Below are positions 34,952 to 43,254 of a stretch of 64,000 bases of DNA, piece after piece. The stretch is from Rummeliibacillus sp963792445 (lineage in GTDB: Bacteria > Bacillota > Bacilli > Bacillales_A > Planococcaceae): positions 310,001 through 374,000 of the forward strand of contig CAWBWO010000002.1 of NCBI GenBank assembly GCA_963792445.1, written 5' to 3'. Under the pieces are notes generated by a model, which saw only the letters and a list, made by a program, of their open reading frames with translations, was not told where the DNA came from and searched no databases. The position numbers and the translations under genes are program-made. Numbering within the stretch: position 1 is the first letter of the stretch; each line of letters begins with the position of its first letter.

Positions 34952-34978
34952 AGAGTAGCCAATAGGCTGCTCTTTTTT
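34952..34978 (+). terminator. Terminator of the HU gene
   Basis: AGAGTAGCC pairs with GGCTGCTCT (G-T) across AATA, followed by six T. Confidence 0.85.
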
Positions 34979-34989
34979 AATTTTAGTGC

Positions 34990-35262
34990 TGAGGGCGCTT
35001 GAATCAAGGAAGATAGCCTAAAAACGCCGCGTCCTGCGGCAACGGCTATCTGACCCACGTCTTGTGGGCCCGCGATAAGCGCTGGAGTCTTCGAATTGAA
35101 AGCGTGTTTTCAGCTTTCAACCGAGAAGGCGAAGCGACTCGAGGGGCTAGCGCGCTGAAGCCGGATACCGATATAAGTACTAAATCGGCTCGTTCAGACC
35201 TGACAAGTGTAGAAAGGCGTAGAAAGGCCTAAATCGAAAGCTTCTTTCCCGCTTTTGAAGAC
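34990..35262. repeat. Intergenic hairpin repeat cluster, family B copy 3
   Basis: A 540-base spacer with no gene. Nested hairpin: AGATAGCC (35011-35018) pairs with GGCTATCT (35044-35051) around GCCGC-GTCCT-GCGGC (35026-35040). Next CCCAC-GTCTT-GTGGG (35054-35068); then TTGAAAGC/GCTTTCAA (35096-35120); then TCGAAAGC/GCTTTTGA (35234-35258). The segment is clearly richer in GC than its surroundings. Related units lie at 1.6, 26.2 and 31.8 kb. The last 200 bases before folE are AT-rich, with a TATAAT at 35456-35461. Confidence 0.75.
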
Positions 35263-35470
35263 ATATTGGAAAATAGCAGTAAAAAAGTAATGCACGACGA
35301 TAAGTAAAAAAGTAGCATTGCGTACATAAATCTAGGCTTTTAATTAAGTCGTATTGGAAAATAGCAAAACTTAAAATTTTATAGTAAAAAATGAATTCAT
35401 ATTTTGCGATTACAATGCTTGTGTGGTACTCTCATTTTGAGACTCTTTTTATAGATATAATGGGGGATAT

Positions 35471-36079
35471 ATGTTGATCGAAAAAAACTTAGAAAAAACA
35501 AAATTCTCAACTTCAAATGTTGATTTAGAAAAAATAGAAAATGCAGTAACAATGATTTTAGAGGCCGTTGGAGAAAACCCATTAAGAGAAGGCCTTTTAG
35601 ATACACCTAAACGAGTAGCAAAGATGTATGCAGAAATGTTTCAAGGATTACATGAAGATCCAAGAGATTATTTTGAAACCGTTTTTCATGAAGGGCATGA
35701 CGAAGTAGTACTTGTCAAAGATATCCCTTTTTATTCAATGTGTGAACATCATTTAGTACCGTTCTACGGTAAAGCACATATAGCATATATTCCGCGAAAC
35801 GGTGTAGTTGCGGGACTTAGTAAGTTAGCACGTACAGTTGAAACGGTTTCACATCGTCCTCAACTACAAGAACGTATTACAGGTACTATTGCTGATACAC
35901 TGATGGAAATGTTAGATCCTCAAGGCGTTTATGTGGTTGTTGAGGCAGAACATATGTGTATGACAATGCGTGGTATTAAAAAGCCGGGAGCAAAGACCGT
36001 CACATCTGTAGCGAAAGGTATTTTCGAGAATGATGAAGTAAAACGCTCAGAAATTCTATCATTCATTCAAATGTCTTAA
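35471..36079 (+). CDS. folE: GTP cyclohydrolase I
   Basis: Converts GTP to dihydroneopterin triphosphate, first step of folate synthesis. Zinc ligands and catalytic motifs seen: YSMCEHHLVPFYGKAHIAYIP (first Cys and His pair) and EAEHMCMTMRGIKKPGAKTVTS (second Cys); also GLSKLARTVETVSHRPQLQERIT. 202 aa. ATG behind GGGGGAT. mtrB follows at 61 bases, the classic mtrAB arrangement of Bacillus. Confidence 0.96.
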   Translation: MLIEKNLEKTKFSTSNVDLEKIENAVTMILEAVGENPLREGLLDTPKRVAKMYAEMFQGLHEDPRDYFETVFHEGHDEVVLVKDIPFYSMCEHHLVPFYGKAHIAYIPRNGVVAGLSKLARTVETVSHRPQLQERITGTIADTLMEMLDPQGVYVVVEAEHMCMTMRGIKKPGAKTVTSVAKGIFENDEVKRSEILSFIQMS

Positions 36080-36140
36080 AATTAGCGTTTTTTTGTGATA
36101 TGATGGTTGAAGAAATGTCGAAAAGAAGGAGAAACTTCAA

Positions 36141-36362
36141 ATGGCTCAAAATGATTATGTTGTAGTTCGTGCAAAAGAAGATGGAGTTCATGTCATTGGT
36201 TTAACTCGTGGAAATGATACAAAGTTTCACCATTCTGAAAAGTTAGATAATGGTGAAGTGATGATTGCACAATTTACTGAGCATACTTCCGCTATGAAAA
36301 TTCGCGGTAAAGCAGAAATACAAACAGCTTTCGGAGTTGTTGAAAGCGATTCAAAAAAATAA
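36141..36362 (+). CDS. mtrB: trp RNA-binding attenuation protein (TRAP)
   Basis: 73-aa subunit of the 11-mer ring that binds tryptophan and then (G/U)AG-repeat RNA to terminate or block translation of trp genes. Characteristic DYVVVRAKEDGVHVIGLTRG, DNGEVMIAQFTEHTSAMKIRGKAEI; the Lys and Arg of KIRGKAEI are the RNA-contact residues in the family. It has an AGAAGGAG ribosome site. The trp operon normally regulated by it is not in its usual place (aroH and hisC are adjacent here), so its target must be elsewhere. Confidence 0.95.
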   Translation: MAQNDYVVVRAKEDGVHVIGLTRGNDTKFHHSEKLDNGEVMIAQFTEHTSAMKIRGKAEIQTAFGVVESDSKK

Positions 36363-36420
36363 TAATTAGTTAAATAATAAAATTAGACAACAGGAAATGA
36401 ACGAAAATGGAGAAAAGTTT

Positions 36421-37203
36421 ATGAATGCAACTATTATTGAACAACAAGTATCCAAACTAAAAAATAATATAATATCGCAATTGCATCATAGAACGCTCCT
36501 TCAATTTACAGGTCAACCAATTGTTGAAGATGATCAGCTGCTATATTTAATGTTACCTAAGATCAATGGTGAACAATGGTCACAAGAATTAGATCAAGCG
36601 GCGAGTGCAGTTGCTATGATTAGTGCTGCTTTACTTGGACATGAAAAAATTGATGAACAAGAAGCGACATCTAAAAATCAACAACTAACTGTACTTGCCG
36701 GAGATTATTATAGCGGTATGTATTATACAACACTTGCTGCAATCCCAGATGTTGAGCTTATTCGTTTATTGTCGCAAGCAGTTGCTAAAATTTGCGAATG
36801 TAGGACTGCAGTATATGAGCCACAACAACGAAGTCTTAAAGAGTGGCTTGAAATTCTTCGTGTGATTGAAGCTATGGCTACCTGCCAATTTATGAAACGA
36901 TATGATTTTGACTGTTATATTGAAATAGTAGAACTTGGTTCTGTTTTAGATAGATTTAAACGTGAATTAAGAAATTGGCAACAAACGAAACAAAAGAATC
37001 GTTTCGTTAAAATTTTGGAGCAACAAAAAGAGTATGCAAATAAAACGTATGAGCAAATTCTTGAACATCAAATTTCTGATCTTTCATCTAAATTAATTCG
37101 AAGTATTAAATCTTCTCCGATTCTACTAGATGAAGTGAAAGGTGTAATGTTGCAGCATATTGAAAGTGATATGCTGGACCATCAAACGATGAGAGAAGGT
37201 TGA
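36421..37203 (+). CDS. hepS: Heptaprenyl diphosphate synthase component I
   Basis: Small, non-catalytic subunit that with HepT makes the C35 side chain of menaquinone-7. 260 aa, helical, no metal-binding motif, as expected for component I; the region TVLAGDYYSGMYYTTLAAIPDVELIRLLSQAVAKI matches the family core. Two starts exist (36397 and 36421); the second has GGAGA at 7 bases and is preferred. It is in the conserved order hepS-menG-hepT, 6 bases before menG. Confidence 0.9.
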   Translation: MNATIIEQQVSKLKNNIISQLHHRTLLQFTGQPIVEDDQLLYLMLPKINGEQWSQELDQAASAVAMISAALLGHEKIDEQEATSKNQQLTVLAGDYYSGMYYTTLAAIPDVELIRLLSQAVAKICECRTAVYEPQQRSLKEWLEILRVIEAMATCQFMKRYDFDCYIEIVELGSVLDRFKRELRNWQQTKQKNRFVKILEQQKEYANKTYEQILEHQISDLSSKLIRSIKSSPILLDEVKGVMLQHIESDMLDHQTMREG

Positions 37204-37209
37204 GTAATT

Positions 37210-37917
37210 GTGACACCACAATCGAAAGAAGAACGAGTACATGAGGTGTTTGAAAACATTTCCGGAAGTTACGATAAGATGAACTCAGTGATTAGTTTTC
37301 AATTACACAAAAATTGGCGAAAAGATACAATGAAACGTATGGCAGTTAAACCTGGTTCTAAGGCACTGGATGTTTGTTGTGGAACAGCTGATTGGACCAT
37401 CGCACTTGCTGAAGCTGTAGGTGAAAACGGTCATGTAACAGGGTTAGACTTTAGTCAAAATATGTTAAATGTAGGTATTGAAAAAACAAAAGCAATCAAA
37501 CAAATAGAATTAATGCAAGGAAATGCTATGGAATTGCCTTTTCCAGATAATACATTTGATTATGTAACAATTGGCTTCGGACTACGTAATGTTCCTGATT
37601 ATATGCAAGTACTTCGTGAAATGCATCGTGTAGTAAAACCAGGGGGAAAAGTGGTATGTCTTGAAACTTCACAATCTGAGATACCGGGTTACCGTCAATT
37701 GTTCCGTTTCTATTTCCACTTCATTATGCCGATATTCGGTAAAATTTTTGCAAAAAGTTTTAAAGAATACTCTTGGTTACAAGAATCAGCAGATGAATTT
37801 CCAGGCATGAAAGAATTAAAGAGAATGTTTGAAAAAGCAGGTCTTCAAAATGTAAATTATAAATCTTATAGTGGTGGAGCTGCTGCTATGCATATGGGAA
37901 TTAAAAAAGAAAAATAG
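37210..37917 (+). CDS. menG: Demethylmenaquinone methyltransferase
   Basis: SAM-dependent C-methylation giving menaquinone (UbiE/MenG family). N-terminal VHEVFENISGSYDKMNSVISFQLHKNWRK, SAM motif I ALDVCCGTADWTIALAEAVG (near 48-67), motif GNAMELPFPDNTFDYVTIGFGLRNVPD, and C-terminal YKSYSGGAAAMHMGIKK. GTG start behind AGAAGG; 235 aa. It lies between the two heptaprenyl diphosphate synthase genes, so the operon makes and finishes the quinone. Confidence 0.96.
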   Translation: MTPQSKEERVHEVFENISGSYDKMNSVISFQLHKNWRKDTMKRMAVKPGSKALDVCCGTADWTIALAEAVGENGHVTGLDFSQNMLNVGIEKTKAIKQIELMQGNAMELPFPDNTFDYVTIGFGLRNVPDYMQVLREMHRVVKPGGKVVCLETSQSEIPGYRQLFRFYFHFIMPIFGKIFAKSFKEYSWLQESADEFPGMKELKRMFEKAGLQNVNYKSYSGGAAAMHMGIKKEK

Positions 37918-37939
37918 TGTGTGGGGGATGTTTATTCCA

Positions 37940-38914
37940 GTGGAAAAGATGAAGTTAAAACTTCTTTATGCTGACCTGCAATCAGACATAAGGATCATCG
38001 AAAAAGAATTAGAATCAGCGTTGGATTCGTCTTCACACTATTTGAAAGATGCCTCTCTCCATTTGTTAAAAGCTGGTGGTAAGCGCATTCGACCAGTTTT
38101 TGTGTTGCTTGGTGCGAAATTTGGTGAATATGATATTCAACAAATGAAGAATGTTGCAGTACCACTTGAATTAATTCATATGGCTTCGCTTGTACATGAT
38201 GATGTAATCGACGATTCGGAGCTTCGAAGAGGACGTCCTACGGTCAAATCGCAGTTAAATAATCGAGTTGCCATGTACGTAGGCGATTTTATTTTCGCTA
38301 AAGCATTAGAGTATATGACGAAAGTAGAAAATCCAAAAGCACATAAAATTCTATCTAAAACGATGGTGGAAATTTGTGTTGGCGAGATTATACAAATTGA
38401 AGACAAGATGCAGTTAAATCAAAATATAAGAGATTATTTTCGACGTATTAAACGTAAAACAGCATTGCTAATATCTTCAAGTTGTCAATTAGGTGCAGTT
38501 GCTGCTGGAGCGGACGACAAAGTATCCAATCATTTAAAACGATTTGGTTATTATGTAGGTATGTCCTTCCAAATCATCGATGATATTCTCGATTTAACTG
38601 CAACAGATAAACAGCTTGGTAAGCCAGCAGGAAGTGATCTTATGCAAGGGAATATTACACTTCCAGTTATGATGGTAAAAGATAATGTTGAAATACGTCC
38701 ACTGATTGACAAGGCATTAGATGGCACCATGAAAGAAGACGAAAGACAAGAATTTTTGAAGAAAATTAGAAATTCAAATGCAATAGAAGAATCCTATAAA
38801 ATTAGTAATCTATACTTACAAAAGGCTTTAAAAGAAATAGAAGCATTACCTAATAATTCTTTTAAGAAATCTTTAAGAGATATAGCATTATATATGGGAA
38901 AACGTAAATTTTAA
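37940..38914 (+). CDS. hepT: Heptaprenyl diphosphate synthase component II
   Basis: Catalytic trans-polyprenyl synthase. The two aspartate-rich motifs are seen: DDVIDDSELRRG (first, DDxxD) and QIIDDILDLT (second); also GGKRIRPVFVLL and the K-T pair in RIKRKTALLI. The frame is open back to 37871 inside menG; candidate starts are ATG 37928 (too near GGGGG), GTG 37940 and ATG 37949. I chose 37940, uncertain by a few codons. It works as a heterodimer with HepS. Confidence 0.92.
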   Translation: MEKMKLKLLYADLQSDIRIIEKELESALDSSSHYLKDASLHLLKAGGKRIRPVFVLLGAKFGEYDIQQMKNVAVPLELIHMASLVHDDVIDDSELRRGRPTVKSQLNNRVAMYVGDFIFAKALEYMTKVENPKAHKILSKTMVEICVGEIIQIEDKMQLNQNIRDYFRRIKRKTALLISSSCQLGAVAAGADDKVSNHLKRFGYYVGMSFQIIDDILDLTATDKQLGKPAGSDLMQGNITLPVMMVKDNVEIRPLIDKALDGTMKEDERQEFLKKIRNSNAIEESYKISNLYLQKALKEIEALPNNSFKKSLRDIALYMGKRKF

Positions 38915-39002
38915 CAGTAATTGTTGAACATTGTCGCGTTCAATGATAATATTTTCAAGTAAGGTTTATTACCTAGATAATTTAAGGAGTTGTAATTTTA
39001 CA

Positions 39003-39422
39003 ATGGCTATCGAAAAAACATTTTTAATGGTGAAACCAGACGGCGTTAAACGTCAATTAGTTGGTGAAATCGTTGACCGCTTTGAACGCAAAGGCTTTGT
39101 ACTTAAAGGTGCAAAACTTATGCAAATTTCTCAAGAATTAGCTGAAAAACACTATGCTGAACATGCTGAAAGACCATTCTTCGGTGAATTAACTGAATTC
39201 ATCACTTCTGGTCCAGTATTCGCAATGGTATGGGAAGGCGAAAACGTAATCTCTGTTGCTCGTCTTATGATGGGTGCTACTAACCCAGCTGAATCTCAAC
39301 CAGGAACAATCCGTGGTGACTACTCAACTACAGTATCTCAAAACGTAATCCACGGTTCAGATTCACCAGCATCAGCTGAACGCGAAATCGGTTTATTCTT
39401 CAAAGAAGAAGAATTACACTAA
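39003..39422 (+). CDS. ndk: Nucleoside diphosphate kinase
   Basis: Transfers phosphate between nucleoside tri- and diphosphates through a phosphohistidine. Start MAIEKTFLMVKPDGVKRQLVGEI; the active-site His is in NVIHGSDSPASAEREI near residue 115. The frame opens at 38931, but ATG 39003 behind AAGGAG gives 139 aa, within 10 residues of the usual 148. Strong codon bias suggests high expression. It follows hepT, as in Bacillus, and ends at a terminator. Confidence 0.96.
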   Translation: MAIEKTFLMVKPDGVKRQLVGEIVDRFERKGFVLKGAKLMQISQELAEKHYAEHAERPFFGELTEFITSGPVFAMVWEGENVISVARLMMGATNPAESQPGTIRGDYSTTVSQNVIHGSDSPASAEREIGLFFKEEELH

Positions 39423-39433
39423 TCTGAATCAAT

Positions 39434-39466
39434 AAAGGCTGTCCACTTATAGTGGGCAGCTTTTTT
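39434..39466 (+). terminator. Terminator of ndk
   Basis: GCTGTCCACT pairs with AGTGGGCAGC (G-T) across a short loop, followed by six T. Confidence 0.88.
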
Positions 39467-39637
39467 CATATAAGTACAGATACGAATCAATCATAATACA
39501 AAATCAGATAGAGCGATCCCATCTAGCACAAAGCAAAAAGAAATTAATCATTTTTAAAAATCTCTCAATTTCCTCTATTTAAGAATTTAGCTCTATTCGG
39601 TATAATACAAGTAGGACTAAAGAGAGGGAAGAAATCC

Positions 39638-40408
39638 ATGACTGATTACGAAGAATTTATTGCAAACGTTAAACGTAAAACGGGCATTGACTTAAGCTTA
39701 TATAAAGAAGCTCAAATGAAAAGAAGAATGACATCTCTTTATGAAAAAAGAGGCTTCAAAAGCTTTTATGAATTTTATAAAGGTATAGAAAAAGACCATG
39801 AACTTCTTGATGAATTTTTAGATCGTATGACCATTAACGTGTCTGAATTCTACCGCAATGGAAAGAGATGGGAAGTATTACAAAATAAAATTTTTCCAAG
39901 GCTATTACAAGAAAAAAAGAGACTTAAAATTTGGAGTGCAGCATGTTCTACGGGTGAAGAACCTTATACTTTAGCAATGGTATTATCAAATTATGTCCCA
40001 TTATCACAAATATCCATCTTAGCAACAGATTTAGATGAAACGGCAATTAATAATGCGAAAATGGGCGTTTATCATGAACGTTCTCTAGCAGAGGTACCCC
40101 ATGCTATAAAAACCAAGTATTTTGATCACAAGGATATATATTATAGTGTGAAAAATGAAATTAAAAGAACTGTAACATTCAAAAAGCATAATCTATTAAA
40201 AGATACTTATGATACGAATTTTGATTTAATTGTTTGTAGAAATGTTATGATTTATTTCACTGAAGAAGCCAAGGATCAAATATATCAAAACTTTAGTAAT
40301 TCTCTACATTCAGGTGGTGTATTGTTTGTAGGTAGTACCGAACAAATCTTTAATCCATCCAAATACTCTTTCGATATAGAAGATACTTTCTTCTATAAAA
40401 AAATGTAA
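39638..40408 (+). CDS. cheR: Chemotaxis protein methyltransferase CheR
   Basis: SAM-dependent methylation of glutamates on chemoreceptors. N-terminal helical domain (about 1-75) binds receptor; C-terminal Rossmann domain has KIWSAACSTGEEPYTLAMVL (SAM motif), ILATDLDETAINNAKMGVY and FDLIVCRNVMIYFTEEAKD. 256 aa, normal. Stand-alone position between ndk and aroC as in B. subtilis. ATG behind AGAGAGG. It implies a chemotaxis system encoded elsewhere. Confidence 0.95.
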   Translation: MTDYEEFIANVKRKTGIDLSLYKEAQMKRRMTSLYEKRGFKSFYEFYKGIEKDHELLDEFLDRMTINVSEFYRNGKRWEVLQNKIFPRLLQEKKRLKIWSAACSTGEEPYTLAMVLSNYVPLSQISILATDLDETAINNAKMGVYHERSLAEVPHAIKTKYFDHKDIYYSVKNEIKRTVTFKKHNLLKDTYDTNFDLIVCRNVMIYFTEEAKDQIYQNFSNSLHSGGVLFVGSTEQIFNPSKYSFDIEDTFFYKKM

Positions 40409-40433
40409 TCATTACATAAATTTCATAAAACCG

Positions 40434-40476
40434 AAGTTGTCGCTTTTCGAATTGAAATAGAAAAGCGACTTTTTTA
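40434..40476 (+). terminator. Terminator of cheR
   Basis: AAGTTGTCGCTTTTC pairs with GAAAAGCGACTTTTT with a 10-12 base loop, followed by T-run. Confidence 0.85.
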
Positions 40477-40593
40477 AAAACTAAATTAATAGTATGATTA
40501 TTTTAATAATTTCAGTTAATGTACTGCATTTTTACGGTAAAATATGTTATAGTGAAAAACAGATACTTTAGCGAGTTGAAGGGAGAAAGTGTT

Positions 40594-41775
40594 ATGCGAT
40601 ATTTAACAGCAGGAGAATCACATGGTCCACAACTTACGACGATTATTGAGGGATTACCTTCTCAGTTACCACTAACTGCAGAGGTCATAAACAAAGAACT
40701 AAAACGTCGCCAAGGTGGCCATGGTAGAGGTCGCCGAATGCAAATTGAAACAGATACTGTAGAAATTACATCAGGTGTTCGACACGGTAAAACGTTAGGC
40801 TCTCCAGTAGCTTTAATTGTGAAAAACGATGATTGGACACACTGGACTAAAATTATGGGAGCAGAACCTCTACCTGAGGGTGTAAATCCAGATGATATCA
40901 AACGGAAAATAACGAGACCACGCCCAGGACATGCTGACTTAGTTGGTGGCATGAAGTATGGTCATCGTGATTTAAGAAATGTTCTAGAACGCTCATCTGC
41001 ACGTGAAACGACCGTACGAGTTGCAGTTGGTGCAGTAGCAAAAGCGCTATTAAATGAGCTTGGGATTAAAATTGTATCTCATGTGACAGAAATCGGTGGC
41101 GTTATAGCAAATAAAGAAAGTATTGCCGGTAAATCTGTAGACGAAATTCGCGAAATCATTGAAGCAGATTCATGCTATTGTGCTGACAAAGACGCATCTG
41201 CGAAAATGGTAGAAGCAATTGATGCTGCAAAAAAAGCAGGTGACTCTATTGGTGGTGTTGTTGAAGTAATCGTAGAAGGATTACCAGCTGGAATTGGCTC
41301 TTATGTTCAATATGACCGCAAATTAGATGCAAAGTTAGCATCTGCAATGTTAAGCATCAATGCCTTTAAGGGTGTAGAATTTGGCTTGGGTTTTGAAATG
41401 GCACATTTAAAAGGTAGTGAAGTCCATGACGAAATTCTTTGGTCAGAAGAAGCTGGTTATACTCGTCGTACCAATCGCTTGGGAGGGCTTGAAGGTGGTA
41501 TGTCTACAGGAATGCCAATTGTCGTTCGTGGCGTGATGAAGCCAATACCTACTTTATATAAACCATTACAAAGTGTAGATATTGATACAAAAGAACCGTT
41601 TAAAGCAAGCGTAGAACGCTCTGATAGCTGTGCTGTACCTGCTGCTTCTATTGTAGCAGAACATGCTATTGCGTTTGAAATCGCTAAGGCAATCGTTGAA
41701 CAATTCCATAGTGATCAACTATCACAACTAAAAGCACAAATTGAAGCAATGAAGCAATATACGAAGGAGTTTTAG
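40594..41775 (+). CDS. aroC: Chorismate synthase
   Basis: Last step of the shikimate pathway, EPSP to chorismate, needing reduced FMN (B. subtilis aroF). N-terminal MRYLTAGESHGPQLTTIIEGLPS, then GHGRGRRMQIETDTVEI, RPGHADLVGGMKYGHRDLRNVLERSSARETTVRVA, and RSDSCAVPAASIVAEHAIAFEIA. ATG 40594 behind GGGAGAAAG gives 393 aa; upstream open codons to 40519 are not coding. First gene of the aro-his-tyr run. Confidence 0.97.
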   Translation: MRYLTAGESHGPQLTTIIEGLPSQLPLTAEVINKELKRRQGGHGRGRRMQIETDTVEITSGVRHGKTLGSPVALIVKNDDWTHWTKIMGAEPLPEGVNPDDIKRKITRPRPGHADLVGGMKYGHRDLRNVLERSSARETTVRVAVGAVAKALLNELGIKIVSHVTEIGGVIANKESIAGKSVDEIREIIEADSCYCADKDASAKMVEAIDAAKKAGDSIGGVVEVIVEGLPAGIGSYVQYDRKLDAKLASAMLSINAFKGVEFGLGFEMAHLKGSEVHDEILWSEEAGYTRRTNRLGGLEGGMSTGMPIVVRGVMKPIPTLYKPLQSVDIDTKEPFKASVERSDSCAVPAASIVAEHAIAFEIAKAIVEQFHSDQLSQLKAQIEAMKQYTKEF

Positions 41776-41776
41776 T

Positions 41777-42865
41777 ATGAATATTCCTGTTAAAGCACAA
41801 TCTCACGCATATGAAGTACAAATTGGTAGTGGAAATTTAACAAAAGCCGTTCAATCATTTGAAGAAATCATTGCAAAAGCAGATCGGTTAATTGTTTTTA
41901 CGGATGAGCATATTTGGCAAATCCATAAAGAAAAATTCACGAATGATTTTCCTTATCCATTTGAAGTGTATGTTTTACCAGGAGGGGAATCATGTAAGTC
42001 TTTTGAAAATTACTTTGCTGCAGAGTCCTTCCTATTAGAACAACATTGTACTCGTAAGTCATTACTATTTGCTTTTGGTGGAGGAGCTGTAGGAGATTTA
42101 ACAGGATTTGTAGCGGCAACGTTTATGAGAGGGGTTCCATTCATACAAATACCGACGACAATTCTTGCTCATGATAGTGCAGTAGGTGGTAAAACTGCAA
42201 TTAATCATCCATTAGGAAAAAATATGATTGGAGCTTTCTATCAACCTGAAGGCGTAATATTCGATATAGATTATCTTGAAAGCCTACCACAACGCGAAGT
42301 TCGTTCTGGAATGGCAGAAGTGATTAAACACGCTTTAATCTCAGATAAAAAGTGGTTACTTGAATTAATGGATTCACCATCTATCCTAACATTTTCAAAA
42401 GGACAAATAGAGAAGCACTTAGAACAAGGGATTCGTGTAAAAGCGAGTATTGTTGAGCAAGATGAGGAAGAACATTCAGTTCGAAAATACTTGAACTTTG
42501 GTCATACATATGGTCATGCGATTGAGGCAGCTTCTGGCTTTGGAAAAGTAGCTCATGGTGAAGCAGTAATGATTGGAATGGTTTATGCATTATTGCTAAG
42601 TGAACGATATGGAGAAATTACAAGAGAATTTACAAGACAGTTTTTGCAATTTGCCCTTCAAAATGGCTATCCATTTGATGCTGTTGCAAATTTCAGCTTT
42701 GATGAACTACTTTCTTATCTTTTGAAAGATAAAAAGGCAGAATATGGTGAATTACAATTTGTCTTATTACAAAATATTGGAAAGCCACTTGTACAAAAAA
42801 TAACACAAGCGGAATGTCGAGAAATTGATCTTCTGTTTAGAGAATTATTGGAGGAGGCAGTCTGA
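41777..42865 (+). CDS. aroB: 3-dehydroquinate synthase
   Basis: NAD- and metal-dependent cyclisation of DAHP to 3-dehydroquinate. Motifs: GGGAVGDLTGFVAATFMRGVPFIQIPTTILAHDSAVGGKTAINHPLGKNMIG; metal ligands in RSGMAEVIKHALI (Glu) and NFGHTYGHAIEA (His) plus AHGEAVMIG (His). 362 aa. It starts 1 base after the aroC stop and overlaps aroH by 1 base, so the three are translationally coupled. Confidence 0.96.
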   Translation: MNIPVKAQSHAYEVQIGSGNLTKAVQSFEEIIAKADRLIVFTDEHIWQIHKEKFTNDFPYPFEVYVLPGGESCKSFENYFAAESFLLEQHCTRKSLLFAFGGGAVGDLTGFVAATFMRGVPFIQIPTTILAHDSAVGGKTAINHPLGKNMIGAFYQPEGVIFDIDYLESLPQREVRSGMAEVIKHALISDKKWLLELMDSPSILTFSKGQIEKHLEQGIRVKASIVEQDEEEHSVRKYLNFGHTYGHAIEAASGFGKVAHGEAVMIGMVYALLLSERYGEITREFTRQFLQFALQNGYPFDAVANFSFDELLSYLLKDKKAEYGELQFVLLQNIGKPLVQKITQAECREIDLLFRELLEEAV

Positions 42866-43230
42866 TGATTAGAGGGATAAGAGGCGCAATAACGATTACA
42901 CATGATGATGCAGATCTTGTTTTACAAGAAACCTCAAATCTAATGAATGAAATTATTAATACAAATAAAATTGAACCAGAAGATGTTGCTTCTGTAGTTA
43001 TTTCAACAACACCAGATATTGTATCAACATTTCCAGCAAAAGCCGTTCGTACATTAACGAATTGGAATTACGTTCCCGTAATGTGTATGCATGAGATGAA
43101 TGTACCGGGTGCGCTACCTTTGTGCATTCGTGTTTTAGTACATGCAAATACGGAAGTTACTCAAAAGGATATCAAACATATTTATTTAAATGATGCAGTT
43201 AAATTACGTCCGGATTTAGCAAATAGCTAG
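42865..43230 (+). CDS. aroH: Chorismate mutase, monofunctional AroH type
   Basis: Rearranges chorismate to prephenate. 121 aa, the AroH trimer family: MIRGIRGAITITHDDADLVLQETSNLMNEII, with active-site Arg7, then VVISTTPDIVSTFPAKAVR and MCMHEMNVPGALPLCIRVLVHANT (Arg of LCIRVLVH region). The ATG overlaps the aroB TGA. In B. subtilis trpEDCFBA follows; here hisC follows after 24 bases. Confidence 0.95.
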   Translation: MIRGIRGAITITHDDADLVLQETSNLMNEIINTNKIEPEDVASVVISTTPDIVSTFPAKAVRTLTNWNYVPVMCMHEMNVPGALPLCIRVLVHANTEVTQKDIKHIYLNDAVKLRPDLANS

Positions 43231-43254
43231 GGCTTAAGAAAGAGGAGATCTTTG

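Noticed and set aside
31561..35262. CRISPR array in the hairpin-rich spacers
   Set aside because: Repeats are few, irregularly spaced, of different families, and not separated by unique spacers; no cas genes are present.
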